DNA from: Streptomyces sp. TP-A0356
Lineage (GTDB): Bacteria; Actinomycetota; Actinomycetes; Streptomycetales; Streptomycetaceae
DNA length: 64,000 nt
Assembly: GCF_001417775.1 (NCBI RefSeq)
Contig: NZ_BBZJ01000032.1
Location: 1-64,000, forward strand
Reading direction: 5' to 3'
Shown in pieces: positions 32,756 to 41,888 of the stretch (within the stretch, counting starts at the first letter, position 1; every line of letters begins with the position of its first letter). The notes under the pieces were generated by a model. The model saw only the letters and a program-made list of their open reading frames with translations, was not told the DNA's origin and made no database searches. Position numbers and translations under genes: made by a program.

Positions 32756-34096
32756 ATGACCGTCAACGACGATGTCCTGCTTGTCCACGGCGGCACCCCG
32801 CTGGAGGGCGAGATCCGTGTCCGCGGTGCGAAGAACCTCGTACCGAAGGCCATGGTCGCCGCCCTGCTGGGCAGTGCGCCGAGCAGGCTGCGCAATGTCC
32901 CCGACATCCGCGACGTACGGGTGGTGCGCGGGCTGCTGCAGCTGCACGGCGTGACGGTCCGTCCGGGCGAGGAGCCGGGCGAGCTGGTCCTCGATCCCAC
33001 GCACGTAGAGAGCGCGAACGTCGCCGACATCGATGCGCACGCGGGCTCGTCGCGCATCCCGATCCTCTTCTGCGGGCCGCTGCTGCACCGTCTGGGACAC
33101 GCGTTCATCCCGGGCCTCGGTGGCTGCGACATCGGCGGCCGGCCCATCGACTTCCACTTCGACGTGCTGCGCCAGTTCGGAGCGGTCATCGAGAAGCGCG
33201 CGGACGGCCAGTACCTGGAGGCGCCCAAGGGCCTGCGCGGCACGAAGATCCGGCTGCCCTACCCGTCCGTCGGCGCGACCGAGCAGGTGCTGCTGACGGC
33301 CGTCCTGGCCGAGGGCGTCACCGAGCTCTCCAACGCGGCCGTGGAGCCCGAGATCGAGGACCTCATCTGCGTACTGCAGAAGATGGGCGCGATCATCGCG
33401 ATGGACACCGACCGCACGATCCGCATCACCGGCGTGGACCAGCTCGGCGGGTACACCCACCGCGCCATCTCGGACCGTCTGGAGGCCGCGTCCTGGGCGT
33501 CGGCCGCGCTGGCGACCGAGGGCGACATCTACGTCCGCGGCGCCCAGCAGCGCTCGATGATGACGTTCCTGAACACCTACCGCAAGGTGGGCGGCGCCTT
33601 CGAGATCGACGACGAGGGCATCCGCTTCTGGCACCCCGGCGGGCAGCTGAAGTCCATCGCGCTGGAGACGGACGTGCACCCGGGCTTCCAGACGGACTGG
33701 CAGCAGCCGCTGGTGGTCGCCCTGACGCAGGCCACGGGACTGTCGATCATCCATGAGACGGTCTACGAGTCCCGCCTCGGGTTCACCTCCGCGCTCAACC
33801 AGATGGGCGCGCACATCCAGCTCTACCGCGAGTGCCTCGGCGGCTCGGACTGCCGCTTCGGCCAGCGCAACTTCCTGCATTCCGCGGTGGTTTCGGGCCC
33901 GACGAAGCTCCAGGGCGCCGACCTGGTCATCCCCGACCTCCGCGGCGGCTTCTCGTATCTGATCGCGGCCCTGGCGGCCCAGGGCACGTCCCGGGTCCAC
34001 GGAATCGAACTGATCAACCGCGGCTACGAGAACTTCATGGAGAAGCTGGTGGAACTGGGCGCGAAGGTCGAACTGCCCGGCAAGTCACTCGGCTGA
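32756..34096 (+). CDS. murA: UDP-N-acetylglucosamine 1-carboxyvinyltransferase
   Basis: First committed step of peptidoglycan synthesis: transfer of enolpyruvate from PEP to UDP-GlcNAc, cytosolic, 446 residues. The RVRGAKNLVPKAM segment and the catalytic loop GGCDIGGRPID are present with C124 as the PEP-binding cysteine. A Cys here predicts fosfomycin sensitivity of the enzyme, unlike mycobacterial MurA, which has Asp. It is monocistronic, with a 250-base upstream region and a strong terminator. Confidence 0.93.
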   Translation: MTVNDDVLLVHGGTPLEGEIRVRGAKNLVPKAMVAALLGSAPSRLRNVPDIRDVRVVRGLLQLHGVTVRPGEEPGELVLDPTHVESANVADIDAHAGSSRIPILFCGPLLHRLGHAFIPGLGGCDIGGRPIDFHFDVLRQFGAVIEKRADGQYLEAPKGLRGTKIRLPYPSVGATEQVLLTAVLAEGVTELSNAAVEPEIEDLICVLQKMGAIIAMDTDRTIRITGVDQLGGYTHRAISDRLEAASWASAALATEGDIYVRGAQQRSMMTFLNTYRKVGGAFEIDDEGIRFWHPGGQLKSIALETDVHPGFQTDWQQPLVVALTQATGLSIIHETVYESRLGFTSALNQMGAHIQLYRECLGGSDCRFGQRNFLHSAVVSGPTKLQGADLVIPDLRGGFSYLIAALAAQGTSRVHGIELINRGYENFMEKLVELGAKVELPGKSLG

Positions 34097-34126
34097 CGGC
34101 TCCCCGGGAGCGTCGTACGTACGCGA

Positions 34127-34160
34127 GGGGCGGTCACCCGGTTCGGGTGACCGCCCCTTT
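34127..34160 (+). terminator. Terminator after murA
   Basis: Perfect 14-bp stem (ggggcggtcacccg / cgggtgaccgcccc) with a 3-base loop, followed by TTT, 31 bases past the murA stop. Beyond it, acgccgtcc occurs three times before the hup gene. Confidence 0.88.
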
Positions 34161-34267
34161 GGCCTTACTGGGCCCGTACGCCGTCCCGAGGTGCGTCACC
34201 GGGCCTCGTTACGCCGTCCCTTGGCGGTACGGCCTGGTACGCCGTCCGGTGGCGTACCACGGCAAGG

Positions 34268-34549
34268 TCACTTGCCCTTGGCGGCTTCCTTGAGCTTGGA
34301 GCCCGCGGAGACCTTCACGCTGTAGCCGGCCGGGATCTGGATGGGGTCGCCGGTCTGCGGGTTGCGCGCGGTGCGAGCGGCACGGTGGGTGCGCTCGAAG
34401 GTCAGGAAGCCAGGGATGGTGACCTTCTCGTCGCCCTTGGCGACGACCTCGCCGACGGTCTCGGCGAACGCGGCCAGCACGGCATCGGCGTCCTTGCGGG
34501 TCACCTCGGCGCGGTCGGCCAGCGCGGCCACCAGCTCACTGCGGTTCAT
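34268..34549 (-). CDS. hup: HU-type nucleoid protein
   Basis: Histone-like DNA-binding protein of 93 residues, the short HU of Streptomyces. It has the normal HU fold: MNRSELVAALADRAEVTRKDADAVL helices, then the beta arm with ARNPQTGDPIQIPAG, whose Pro intercalates DNA. It lacks the long Lys/Ala-rich tail of HupS, so it is the HupA-type protein. GGGAG lies 8 bases before the ATG. By order it corresponds to the S. coelicolor gene I recall as SCO2950. Confidence 0.95.
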   Translation of the reverse strand: MNRSELVAALADRAEVTRKDADAVLAAFAETVGEVVAKGDEKVTIPGFLTFERTHRAARTARNPQTGDPIQIPAGYSVKVSAGSKLKEAAKGK

Positions 34550-34942
34550 GTTGTTACTCCCGTGTTCTTCTTGCCGTTGAGGCGTGAGATCGAAGCCGAT
34601 GCTGCCAGGGTCTTCGGTGAGTCCCCGGACCCGGGTCCGTCGTCAGACCCTCGCGCCCGAAGACGCATCCTGCCCCCACCTGCGGCGGGAAAGCCAATCC
34701 GGCACCCGTAGGAGTCGTGAGAACACCCTTGGGAGTCACACGAAGAGCGCCACCGGCTCGCCGCGGTGACGCTCGGTCCACTCTCGGCAACGGACCGCAG
34801 GTCGTGGGGCCTGCGCCTGGCCGCCACCCTAGAGGGCGGCCAGGGCCCCGGGTTCCGCGACGCGCCGGTTCCATGGCCACCGTGGCAATGGTCACAGCCG
34901 CGCATCGGAGCGGCAGCCCCGGCACAGGCCGCCGCCGGACGG
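34550..34942. other. Intergenic region between hup and malic enzyme
   Basis: About 390 bases without a convincing gene. It contains the malic enzyme terminator (34817-34843) and, to its left, the hup promoter and leader. The long leader suits a strongly expressed nucleoid gene. No further motif is identified. Confidence 0.4.
34817..34843 (-). terminator. Terminator after malic enzyme
   Basis: Stem ctggccgcc / gggcggccag with an 8-base loop, about 100 bases past the malic enzyme stop. Confidence 0.55.
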
Positions 34943-36367
34943 CTACTCGGCCGTCGCCGACGCCCCGGCCGCCTTCACGGCGTCCCGCACCGCCCCGGCG
35001 ACGGCACCCGCGACCTTGTCGTTGAACACGCTCGGGACGATGTAGTTCGGGTTCAGCTCGTCCTCGGTCACCACGTCCGCCAGCGCGGTCGCGGCGGCCA
35101 GCATCATCTCCGTGTTGACCGTGCGGGACTGGGCGTCCAGCAGACCGCGGAAGACGCCCGGGAACACCAGGACGTTGTTGATCTGGTTGGGAAAGTCGGA
35201 ACGGCCCGTGGCCACAACGGCCGCCGTCTGACGAGCGATTGCGGGGTCGACCTCCGGGTCCGGGTTCGCGAGCGCGAACACGATCGCGTCCTCGGCCATG
35301 GCGGCCACGTCGTCGCCGTCGAGCACGTTCGGGGCGGAGACGCCGATGAAGACGTCGGCGCCGTGGACGGCCTCCTTGAGCGTGCCGGTCAGGCCCTCGG
35401 GGTTGGTGTTGTCGGCGATCCAGCGCAGCGGCGAGTCGACGGGGGCCTCCACCAGGTCCTCGCGGCCGATGTGCACGACGCCGTGGATGTCGGCGACGAC
35501 GGCGTTCTTCACGCCCGCCGCGAGCAGCAGCCTGAGGATCGCCGTACCGGCCGCGCCGGCACCCGACATCACGACGCGCACGTTCTCCATCGCCTTGCCC
35601 ACCACACGCAGCGCGTTGGTGAGGGCGGCGAGGACGACGATCGCGGTGCCGTGCTGGTCGTCGTGGAAGACGGGGATGTCGAGGGCCTCGCGCAGGCGGG
35701 CCTCGATCTCGAAGCAGCGGGGCGCGGAGATGTCCTCGAGATTGATGCCGGCGAATCCCGGGGCGATCGCCTTGACGATCTCGACGATCGCGTCGGTGTC
35801 CTGGGTGTCGAGGCAGATCGGCCAGGCGTCGATGCCGGCGAAGCGCTTGAAGAGGGCCGCCTTGCCCTCCATGACGGGCAGCGCGGCCTTCGGGCCGATG
35901 TTGCCGAGGCCCAGCACGGCCGACCCGTCCGTCACGACCGCAACGGAGTTGCGTTTGATGGTGAGGCGCCGGGCGTCCTCCGGGTTCTCCGCGATCGCCA
36001 TGCACACGCGCGCCACACCCGGGGTGTAGACCATGGAGAGGTCGTCACGGTTGCGGATGGGGTGCTTCGACGCCATCTCGATCTTGCCGCCGAGGTGCAT
36101 GAGGAACGTACGGTCCGAGACCTTGCCCAGCGTCACGCCCTCGATGCCGCGCAGCTTCTCGACGATCTCCTGCGCGTGGGAGGTCGAGGTGGCCGCGATG
36201 GTGACGTCGATGCGCAGCTTCTCGTGGCCGGACGCGGTGACGTCGAGGCCGGTGACCGAGCCTCCGGAGGACTCCACGGCGGTGGTGAGCTGCGAGACGG
36301 CGGTTCCGCTCGCGGGCACCTCCAGCCTGATGGTCATCGAGTAGGAGACGCTGGGCGCCGTTGCCAT
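34943..36367 (-). CDS. Malic enzyme with N-terminal ACT domain
   Basis: Malate to pyruvate plus CO2, 474 residues. An ACT regulatory domain (about 10-90) precedes the malic enzyme core: SMVYTPGVARVC, the metal/malate site VFHDDQHGTAIV, and the dinucleotide site VVMSGAGAAGTAI. By order this is the S. coelicolor gene I recall as SCO2951, described as an NAD-linked malic enzyme. Cofactor preference cannot be read safely from sequence. ACT domains often bind amino acids, so allosteric control is likely. It is monocistronic. Confidence 0.9.
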   Translation of the reverse strand: MATAPSVSYSMTIRLEVPASGTAVSQLTTAVESSGGSVTGLDVTASGHEKLRIDVTIAATSTSHAQEIVEKLRGIEGVTLGKVSDRTFLMHLGGKIEMASKHPIRNRDDLSMVYTPGVARVCMAIAENPEDARRLTIKRNSVAVVTDGSAVLGLGNIGPKAALPVMEGKAALFKRFAGIDAWPICLDTQDTDAIVEIVKAIAPGFAGINLEDISAPRCFEIEARLREALDIPVFHDDQHGTAIVVLAALTNALRVVGKAMENVRVVMSGAGAAGTAILRLLLAAGVKNAVVADIHGVVHIGREDLVEAPVDSPLRWIADNTNPEGLTGTLKEAVHGADVFIGVSAPNVLDGDDVAAMAEDAIVFALANPDPEVDPAIARQTAAVVATGRSDFPNQINNVLVFPGVFRGLLDAQSRTVNTEMMLAAATALADVVTEDELNPNYIVPSVFNDKVAGAVAGAVRDAVKAAGASATAE

Positions 36368-36757
36368 GGCCGACTTCCTCTGCTTTCACCGTGTCGCGAA
36401 ATGTGCCGTCCGATCGTCGCACCTACCGGGGAGTACGTGGTAGCCGCCCCGGATTGCGAACGTTGTGTTCCCCAGCACCGTGCACTTTCGGAAGATGACT
36501 TCCACCATACGAGAATCGATCAGGCGGCAAAAGAGGTGTCGAGGCGAACGCGAGAGGTCCGCGTCACCACGTGACGCGGACCTCTCGGACGTTCAGTGAC
36601 ACCGACCCGCCATGCTCGCCTCGCGGCAAGTGGTCGCTCGAAGCGACGAAGGTTGGGCCCGGGGGCTTGGATCGGGCCGGTGCCACATCAAGGCTAACAA
36701 ACGGATCCGGCAGGGCCATTCCCATGGCGGAAGTTCATTTCGCTCCGGGCCCGGGGG
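36368..36757. other. Intergenic region between malic enzyme and the HelD-like gene
   Basis: About 390 bases. It contains the malic enzyme promoter side, the long terminator at 36551-36587 and, between that and the helD stop, a 31-codon leftward frame (36593-36688) ending MAGRCH directly before the terminator. That frame has a TAGCCT -10-like box just upstream but no ribosome site, so it is not called as a gene. Confidence 0.4.
36551..36587 (-). terminator. Long perfect terminator downstream of helD
   Basis: Perfect 17-bp stem (cgagaggtccgcgtcac / gtgacgcggacctctcg) with a 3-base loop. It is about 170 bases past the helD stop, far for a simple terminator, so a small separate transcript may end here. 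Confidence 0.75.
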
Positions 36758-39067
36758 TCAGTCCCGCAGCAGGTCCGGGACCCCGGTCGGGTCCGGCTCG
36801 TCCCGCTCGCCGGAGACCACCGTCAGCTGCTGCGTCGCCCGGGTGAGCGCCACGTACAGCACGCGCAGCCCGGCGGGGCTCTCGTCGGCGATCTCCGCGG
36901 GCGAGACGACGACCGTCGCGTCGTACTCCAGGCCCTTGGCCTCCAGGCTGCCGAGCGCCACCGCCCGGTCGCCGAGCCCGTTCAGCCAGCGGGCCGCCTC
37001 CTCGCGCCGGTTCATGGCGACGACCACGCCGACCGTGCCGTCGACGAGGTCGAGCAGCCGGGCCGCCTCCCTCCGGACGGCCTGCCCCAGTGAGTCCTCC
37101 GCGACCGCGAAACGGGGCTCGACGCCCGTGGAGCGGACGGCCGAGGGCGCCTGGGAACCGGGCATCGCGAGGGCGAGCACCTTCGAGGCCAGTTCGGCGA
37201 TCTCCGCCGGGTTGCGGTAGTTGACCGTGAGCCTGAAGCGTCGGCGCGGACGCGTGCCCAGCGCCTCGTCCCGGGCCTGCGCCGCCTCGTCCGGGTCGGA
37301 CCAGGACGACTGGGCGGGGTCGCCGACCACCGTCCAGGTCGCGTGCCGGCCCCGGCGCCCGACCATCCGCCACTGCATCGGGGTGAGGTCCTGCGCCTCG
37401 TCGACGATCACATGTGCGTACTCGGTCCGCTCCTGCGCCAGCCGCTCGGCGCGCTCGCGCTGCGACTCCTCGCGTACGGGCATCAGCTCCTCCAGCCCGG
37501 TCAGCTGGTCGAGCGGGTCCAGCTCGCGCTTCTTCCTCGGGCGGGCCGGCAGGCCGAGGATGGCCTGCAGCTCGTCGAGCATCGCCACGTCGTGCACGGA
37601 CAGCCCGACCCGCTTCAGGGAACGCGCGACCTTGCGCACCTCGCCGGGGGTGAGGATGCGCCGTGCCCAGCGGCCCAGCCGCCTCTCGTCGGCCATCGCG
37701 TCCAGCACGGCGCGCGGGGTCAGCTCGGGCCACCAGGCGTCCAGGAACGCCAGGAAGGAGTCCTCGGAGGTGATGTCCTCGTCGAAGGAGGAGCGCAATT
37801 CGGCCGCCAGCTCGGGGTCGGTGTGCCGGCCGGCCGCGCCGGAGCGCGCCCACAGGGCGTCCAGGAGCAGCTTGCGGGCGCGGGGTCGCAGCAGGTTCAC
37901 CGGGGCGGTGCCGCTCAGGGCGTTGTGCCGGATCCGCTCCAGCTCCTCGGCCTCCAGTTCGATCCGGCGGCCGAAGGCGACGACCCTCAGCCGGCTCGGC
38001 GAATCGTTCAGCTCCAGGGTTCCGCGGGCGGCCTTCCGCAGCACCTTGAGCATGCGGTACGAGCCCTTGGCACGCGCCACGGACGGGGAGTCGTACAGAG
38101 TGGCCCCGGCGCCGTCGACGAGCGAGCCGATGGCGCGGATCGCGACCTGGCCCTCCTCGCCGAGGGACGGCAGCACGCCCTCGGTGTACGCGACCAGCAG
38201 CGGTGTGGGCGAGACGATCAGGATGCCGCCCGCGTATCTGCGCCGGTCCTGATAGAGGAGGTAGGCGGCCCGGTGCAGGGCGACGGCCGTCTTGCCGGTG
38301 CCGGGGCCGCCCTCCACATATGTCACGGAGGCGGCGGGGGCCCGGATGACCAGGTCCTGCTCGGCCTGGATGGACGCCACGATGTCCCGCATGGTGTGGG
38401 TGCGGGCCTGGCCGAGCGCGGCCATCAGGGCGCCGTCGCCGATCACCGGCAGTTCGTGGCCGTCGAGGGTCGCCTTCAGCTCGGGGCGCATCAGGTCGTC
38501 CTCGACGCCGAGTACCCTGCGGCCCTTGGAACGGATGACCCGGCGGCGCACGACCCGCCCCGGGTCGACCGGCGTGGAGCGGTAGAAGGGGGCCGCGGCG
38601 GGTGCCCGCCAGTCGATGACCAGGGGCGCGTACTCCTCGTCGAGGACACCGATGCGCCCGATGTGCAGGGTCTCGGCGATGTCCGCGGTGTTGTCGGCGC
38701 GCACCGCGCCCTCGGCGGGCTCGACGGCCGTGTACGCGCCGTCCGGGCCCCTCTTGCCGTCCTTGCCGGGCAGCAGGTCGATCCGGCCGAAGAGGAAGTC
38801 CTCGAACTCGTTGTTCAGCCGGTTCAGATGGACACCCGCCCGGAAGACCTGCGCGTCCCGCTCGGCCAGCGCCCCGGGCGTGCCGACGTGACCCCGCTTG
38901 GCGGCGTCGTTCATCAGGAACTCCGCCTCGTGGATCTTCTCCTCGAGGCGCCGGTACACCCGGTCCAGGTGTTCCTGTTCGACGCTGATCTCCCGGTCGC
39001 GGAGCGAGTCGTGCGCGGACTTGCCGACCGGGCCGAGCGCGGTTTCCTGTTGAACCTGAGCGGCCAC
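36758..39067 (-). CDS. helD: HelD/HelR-like RNA polymerase-associated ATPase (UvrD-like)
   Basis: Superfamily 1 ATPase of 769 residues related to HelD, which pulls RNA polymerase off DNA and helps recycle it. The N-terminal coiled coil (about 25-60, EQEHLDRVYRRLEEKIHEAEFL) is the arm that enters the polymerase secondary channel. Walker A is EGGPGTGKT (K259). Other motifs are VDEAQDLTPMQW (Walker B) and, near the end, VLYVALTRATQQL. The start is GTG 39067 with AAGGGGG just upstream. In actinobacteria some HelD (HelR) proteins give rifamycin tolerance. I do not see a rifamycin-associated element nearby. Confidence 0.85.
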   Translation of the reverse strand: MAAQVQQETALGPVGKSAHDSLRDREISVEQEHLDRVYRRLEEKIHEAEFLMNDAAKRGHVGTPGALAERDAQVFRAGVHLNRLNNEFEDFLFGRIDLLPGKDGKRGPDGAYTAVEPAEGAVRADNTADIAETLHIGRIGVLDEEYAPLVIDWRAPAAAPFYRSTPVDPGRVVRRRVIRSKGRRVLGVEDDLMRPELKATLDGHELPVIGDGALMAALGQARTHTMRDIVASIQAEQDLVIRAPAASVTYVEGGPGTGKTAVALHRAAYLLYQDRRRYAGGILIVSPTPLLVAYTEGVLPSLGEEGQVAIRAIGSLVDGAGATLYDSPSVARAKGSYRMLKVLRKAARGTLELNDSPSRLRVVAFGRRIELEAEELERIRHNALSGTAPVNLLRPRARKLLLDALWARSGAAGRHTDPELAAELRSSFDEDITSEDSFLAFLDAWWPELTPRAVLDAMADERRLGRWARRILTPGEVRKVARSLKRVGLSVHDVAMLDELQAILGLPARPRKKRELDPLDQLTGLEELMPVREESQRERAERLAQERTEYAHVIVDEAQDLTPMQWRMVGRRGRHATWTVVGDPAQSSWSDPDEAAQARDEALGTRPRRRFRLTVNYRNPAEIAELASKVLALAMPGSQAPSAVRSTGVEPRFAVAEDSLGQAVRREAARLLDLVDGTVGVVVAMNRREEAARWLNGLGDRAVALGSLEAKGLEYDATVVVSPAEIADESPAGLRVLYVALTRATQQLTVVSGERDEPDPTGVPDLLRD

Positions 39068-39112
39068 CGGACCCCCTTCTGACGTGCTGAGCAGCCGTCC
39101 ACCGTACGCGAA

Positions 39113-39149
39113 GGGGGCCCGCACAGGCTACGGCCTGCTCCGGGCCCCC
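39113..39149 (-). terminator. Terminator after the sigma/anti-sigma operon
   Basis: Outer arms gggggcccg / cgggccccc with an inner caggc/gcctg stem, between the anti-sigma gene stop and the helD start. Confidence 0.75.
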
Positions 39150-39216
39150 GCACGCGTCGACCCGCGGCACAGTCGAGCGTATGCCGCGGGAGGTGATCGG
39201 GCAGCTGCGCGAACGC

Positions 39217-40026
39217 CTAGGCGTTCACCTCCACCAGCCGCTTGCCGTCGAACGTCATGACCTCGAAGTGGTCGATCTCGTTCGGCGTGAAGGCGGCGCC
39301 CCCGTGCACGTAGAGCGGGTTCTTCGCCTCTTCCGTCTTGGCGTTCGGGATGCCGTAGCCCCACTTCGGGACGGACCAGGACGTGATCGTCTCACGCTCG
39401 CCGTTCTTGCCGACGGCGATCAGGGAGCACTTGAGCGGACCCTTGACGTTCTTCAGCTGAAGGACGGCGTGGGTGCCCCAGTCCCTGGACTCCATCGCGA
39501 CCACGGCGTTGACCTTGGTGCTCGGGTCGGTCGCCGAGACCTTGTCGCTCATGACCTGGAAGGCCTGCTTGGCCGGACCGGCCGCCATCGGGTCGGTGGT
39601 GGCGCTGTCACCGCCGTTCACCGCCATCACGGTGAGCGGGCCGCCGATGATCAGCGCGGCCGCCGCCGCCACGAGGTAGAAGCCGCGCCGGCGCTTCTGC
39701 GCGCGCCGCTCGGAGACCTCGTCGACCAGCCGCTCGACCAGCCGTGGGCTGGGCTTGGCGGACAGGGACTCGCCGATGGCCGGGGTGCCCTGGCTGCCGG
39801 GCAGGTCCGCGAGCGCGGCCAGCATCGGCTCCATCCCCGCGAGGTCGTCGAGTTGCTGCGCGCACCAGTCGCAGGTGGCGAGGTGCGCCTCGAAGGCGGT
39901 CGCCTCGGCGTCGTCGAGGATGCCGAGAGCGTAGGCGCCGACGGTTTCGTGGATGTCGCCCTGACCCTGGGGACCTCTTACGGCTTCCGGGCCACCGGTG
40001 CCGAGTCCCCCGTACATATTGCTCAT
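39217..40026 (-). CDS. rsuA: Membrane-bound anti-sigma factor (zinc ZAS type, RskA-like)
   Basis: Anti-sigma factor of 269 residues. The cytoplasmic N-terminus carries the zinc anti-sigma motif H48-x3-C52-x2-C55 (HLATCDWC). One membrane helix spans about 115-136. The extracytoplasmic part is an RskA-like domain. It holds the partner sigma factor inactive until a signal. It overlaps the sigma gene by 4 bases (ATGA), so synthesis is coupled. The name rsuA comes from gene order shared with S. coelicolor SCO2953-SCO2954 as I recall it. Confidence 0.87.
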   Translation of the reverse strand: MSNMYGGLGTGGPEAVRGPQGQGDIHETVGAYALGILDDAEATAFEAHLATCDWCAQQLDDLAGMEPMLAALADLPGSQGTPAIGESLSAKPSPRLVERLVDEVSERRAQKRRRGFYLVAAAAALIIGGPLTVMAVNGGDSATTDPMAAGPAKQAFQVMSDKVSATDPSTKVNAVVAMESRDWGTHAVLQLKNVKGPLKCSLIAVGKNGERETITSWSVPKWGYGIPNAKTEEAKNPLYVHGGAAFTPNEIDHFEVMTFDGKRLVEVNA

Positions 40027-40559
40027 GCCGTCACCCCCCGCTCCTCCAGTGCCAGCTTCATGGACCGCAGGGCGTAGAACACCCTGGAGCGCACCGTTCC
40101 GCTGGGGATGCCGAGCGTTTCGGCCGCCTCATTGACCGTACGCCCTTTGAAGTACGTTTCGACCAGGACCTCCCGGTGAGCCGGGGTCAGGTCGTCCAGC
40201 GCGTCAGACAGTGTCATCAGCCACAACGCCTTGTCGATCTCGTCCTCCGCGGGGATGACCTCCAGCGGCGACGGGTCGACCTCCTGCGGCCGGGCCTGCC
40301 GGCTGCGGTGGCCGTCGATGACGATGCGCCGGGCGACCGTCACCAGCCAGGGGCGTACCGAACCGGTCGCTCGATTGAGCTGACCGGCGTTCTTCCAGGC
40401 ACGGATGAGCGTCTCCTGCACGACGTCCTCGGCGCGCTGCCGGTCTCCGGCGACCAGGCGCAGCACGTAGGCGAGCAGGGGTCCCGCGTGTTCTCGATAC
40501 AGGGCGCGCATCAGCTCCTCGTCCGGCTCCGTCGACGAGGACGACGAGGACGAGGTCAT
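40023..40559 (-). CDS. sigU: ECF RNA polymerase sigma factor (SigU-like)
   Basis: Sigma-70 family factor of 178 residues. Region 2 (about 15-80) contains EHAGPLLAYVLRLVAGDRQRAEDVVQET and the -10 reading segment SVRPWLVTVARRIVIDGHR. Region 4 (about 115-170) has LTPAHREVLVETYFKGRTVNEAAETLGI and SGTVRSRVFYALRSMK. In S. coelicolor, unleashed SigU blocks aerial development and alters the secretome. The start is uncertain: ATG 40559 gives the usual Ser-rich N-terminus, but GTG 40613 has a better GGAGGT. The name rests on order and class. Confidence 0.82.
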   Translation of the reverse strand: MTSSSSSSSTEPDEELMRALYREHAGPLLAYVLRLVAGDRQRAEDVVQETLIRAWKNAGQLNRATGSVRPWLVTVARRIVIDGHRSRQARPQEVDPSPLEVIPAEDEIDKALWLMTLSDALDDLTPAHREVLVETYFKGRTVNEAAETLGIPSGTVRSRVFYALRSMKLALEERGVTA

Positions 40560-41020
40560 GCGATGTCGGGCCCTTGGCCTTCGTTCATCAGCCACGGCGG
40601 AATCCTTGCGCACGCCTACCTCCGGTGTCTGGGGGTTCCCCCAGTCGGTCGCTCACATCCGGGTACGCAGACGGGGGCCGCCGTGTTCAAAGTGACACCA
40701 CAAATTTCTGGGAAGAGGTGTGAAAGGCCAGGCGCCTGGGCACCCATTTCTCCGCCAAGGGGACATACGGCCACCACCCCGGAGAGACGCAGGTCACAGC
40801 CATCGGAGGCTTCACTTCCGGGTGCCGCTTGATCGTCGTGTGAAAATTTGGCCTGACTTCGATGGAGGAATTGTCGAGACCGCGGGCGGGTGCGGCCGAA
40901 TTCAGCCGCGGTTTGCCATGACTGGCCCGTTTTCACCGAGTTCTACGGATTCCCCCATTTACTCCGAGGGTCGCTTTCCCGTGCCGACAAGTCCGCACGG
41001 CCCGCTGTTCCCCCGCCGCG
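40560..41020. other. Intergenic region upstream of the sigma operon
   Basis: About 460 bases without a convincing gene, holding the sigma-operon promoter(s) and the 3' side of the CGNR gene. It contains AT-richer islands (caaatttctggg, gtgaaaatttgg) that are unusual for this genome, and the inverted repeat at 40629. An autoregulated ECF promoter is expected but not identified. Confidence 0.4.
40629..40644. promoter_or_regulatory. Short palindrome before sigU
   Basis: CTGGGGG-TT-CCCCCAG, perfect arms, 70-85 bases upstream of ATG 40559. It could be a leader hairpin or a binding site. Confidence 0.3.
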
Positions 41021-41608
41021 TCAGGCGCGGGTCAGTGCGGCCCGGCGGCGGTGGCGGGCCACGCGTTCGCGGTTGCCGCACACCTCGCTGGAGCACCAGC
41101 GGCGGCGGCGCCCACGCGACGTGTCCAGGTAGACGAGGGGGCAGTTGTCGCCCTCGCACTGCCGCAGGCCCGCCCGGGCCCGGGGGTCCGTGAGCAGCTC
41201 GATCGCCTCGCGGGCCACCGCGGCCAGCAACTCCCCGCAGTCCGGCCGCGCGCGCAACCGCCGTACCAGCCCGCCGTCCTCCGCACGGACCGCGCACGGC
41301 ACCGGCGGCGCCTGCCGCGCCACCGCGTTGACCCACGCGAGCGCTTCGTCCGCCGGCTGCCCCGCCAGCTCCCCGCCCACCAACTGGCCGATGTTCCACC
41401 GCAGTTCACGAAAGGCCGACAGCCACCCCGCGTCCACACCCGCCAGCGGCGTACCCGCCGGCACCAGCCCGGCCCCGGCGATCCACGCCCGCAACCGCTC
41501 CGCCGAGTCGAGCCGTTCCCCGGGATGTGTCGTCGCCAGCAGGTCCAGGCAGATCCGACCGGAGTCGAAGCGCAGCTCGTACGGGGCCGTGGCCGTGCCG
41601 GATGCCAT
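41021..41608 (-). CDS. CGNR zinc-finger/ABATE-domain transcriptional regulator
   Basis: Protein of 195 residues. The N-terminal ABATE domain (about 12-135) begins LRFDSGRICLDLLATTHPGERL and probably binds a ligand. The C-terminal CGNR zinc finger (about 145-190) reads LRQCEGDNCPLVYLDTSRGRRRRWCSS, then EVCGNRERVARHRRR, with four Cys for zinc and a basic DNA-binding tail. These proteins are putative stress-linked regulators. No obvious target is adjacent. The 280 bases upstream of it hold a short direct repeat (gttcgtacccc). Confidence 0.85.
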   Translation of the reverse strand: MASGTATAPYELRFDSGRICLDLLATTHPGERLDSAERLRAWIAGAGLVPAGTPLAGVDAGWLSAFRELRWNIGQLVGGELAGQPADEALAWVNAVARQAPPVPCAVRAEDGGLVRRLRARPDCGELLAAVAREAIELLTDPRARAGLRQCEGDNCPLVYLDTSRGRRRRWCSSEVCGNRERVARHRRRAALTRA

Positions 41609-41888
41609 GTGCCTGTCACCGCCTTGGAGTTGCCGCCGCGAGCGGCGGCCGGTGAGGTCCGCCGAGGGGACATGTCAGCGCAAGAGTGCGGGGGTTCGTA
41701 CCCCCGTTCGTACCCCTACAGTGCCCGCCCTCACACACCCCGGGAAGGCCCCGGGCGCCCCCGCCTCCACCATGGACGCCCGCTTGTGCGGCCGCCGCGC
41801 GTCCCGGCGATGTCTCCGCGCCGACGCCGTTCCCCGCCCACCTCCGCACTCCGCCCGGCAGACGCGGGCCGACGCCGTGTCAAAGGGC

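Noticed and set aside
34546..34905. 119-codon leftward frame between malic enzyme and hup
   Set aside because: Runs through the malic enzyme terminator and the hup promoter; no coding signs beyond high GC.
39067..39216. Rifamycin-associated element upstream of helD
   Set aside because: Looked for the inverted-repeat element reported before HelR genes; only the sigma-operon terminator hairpin is seen.
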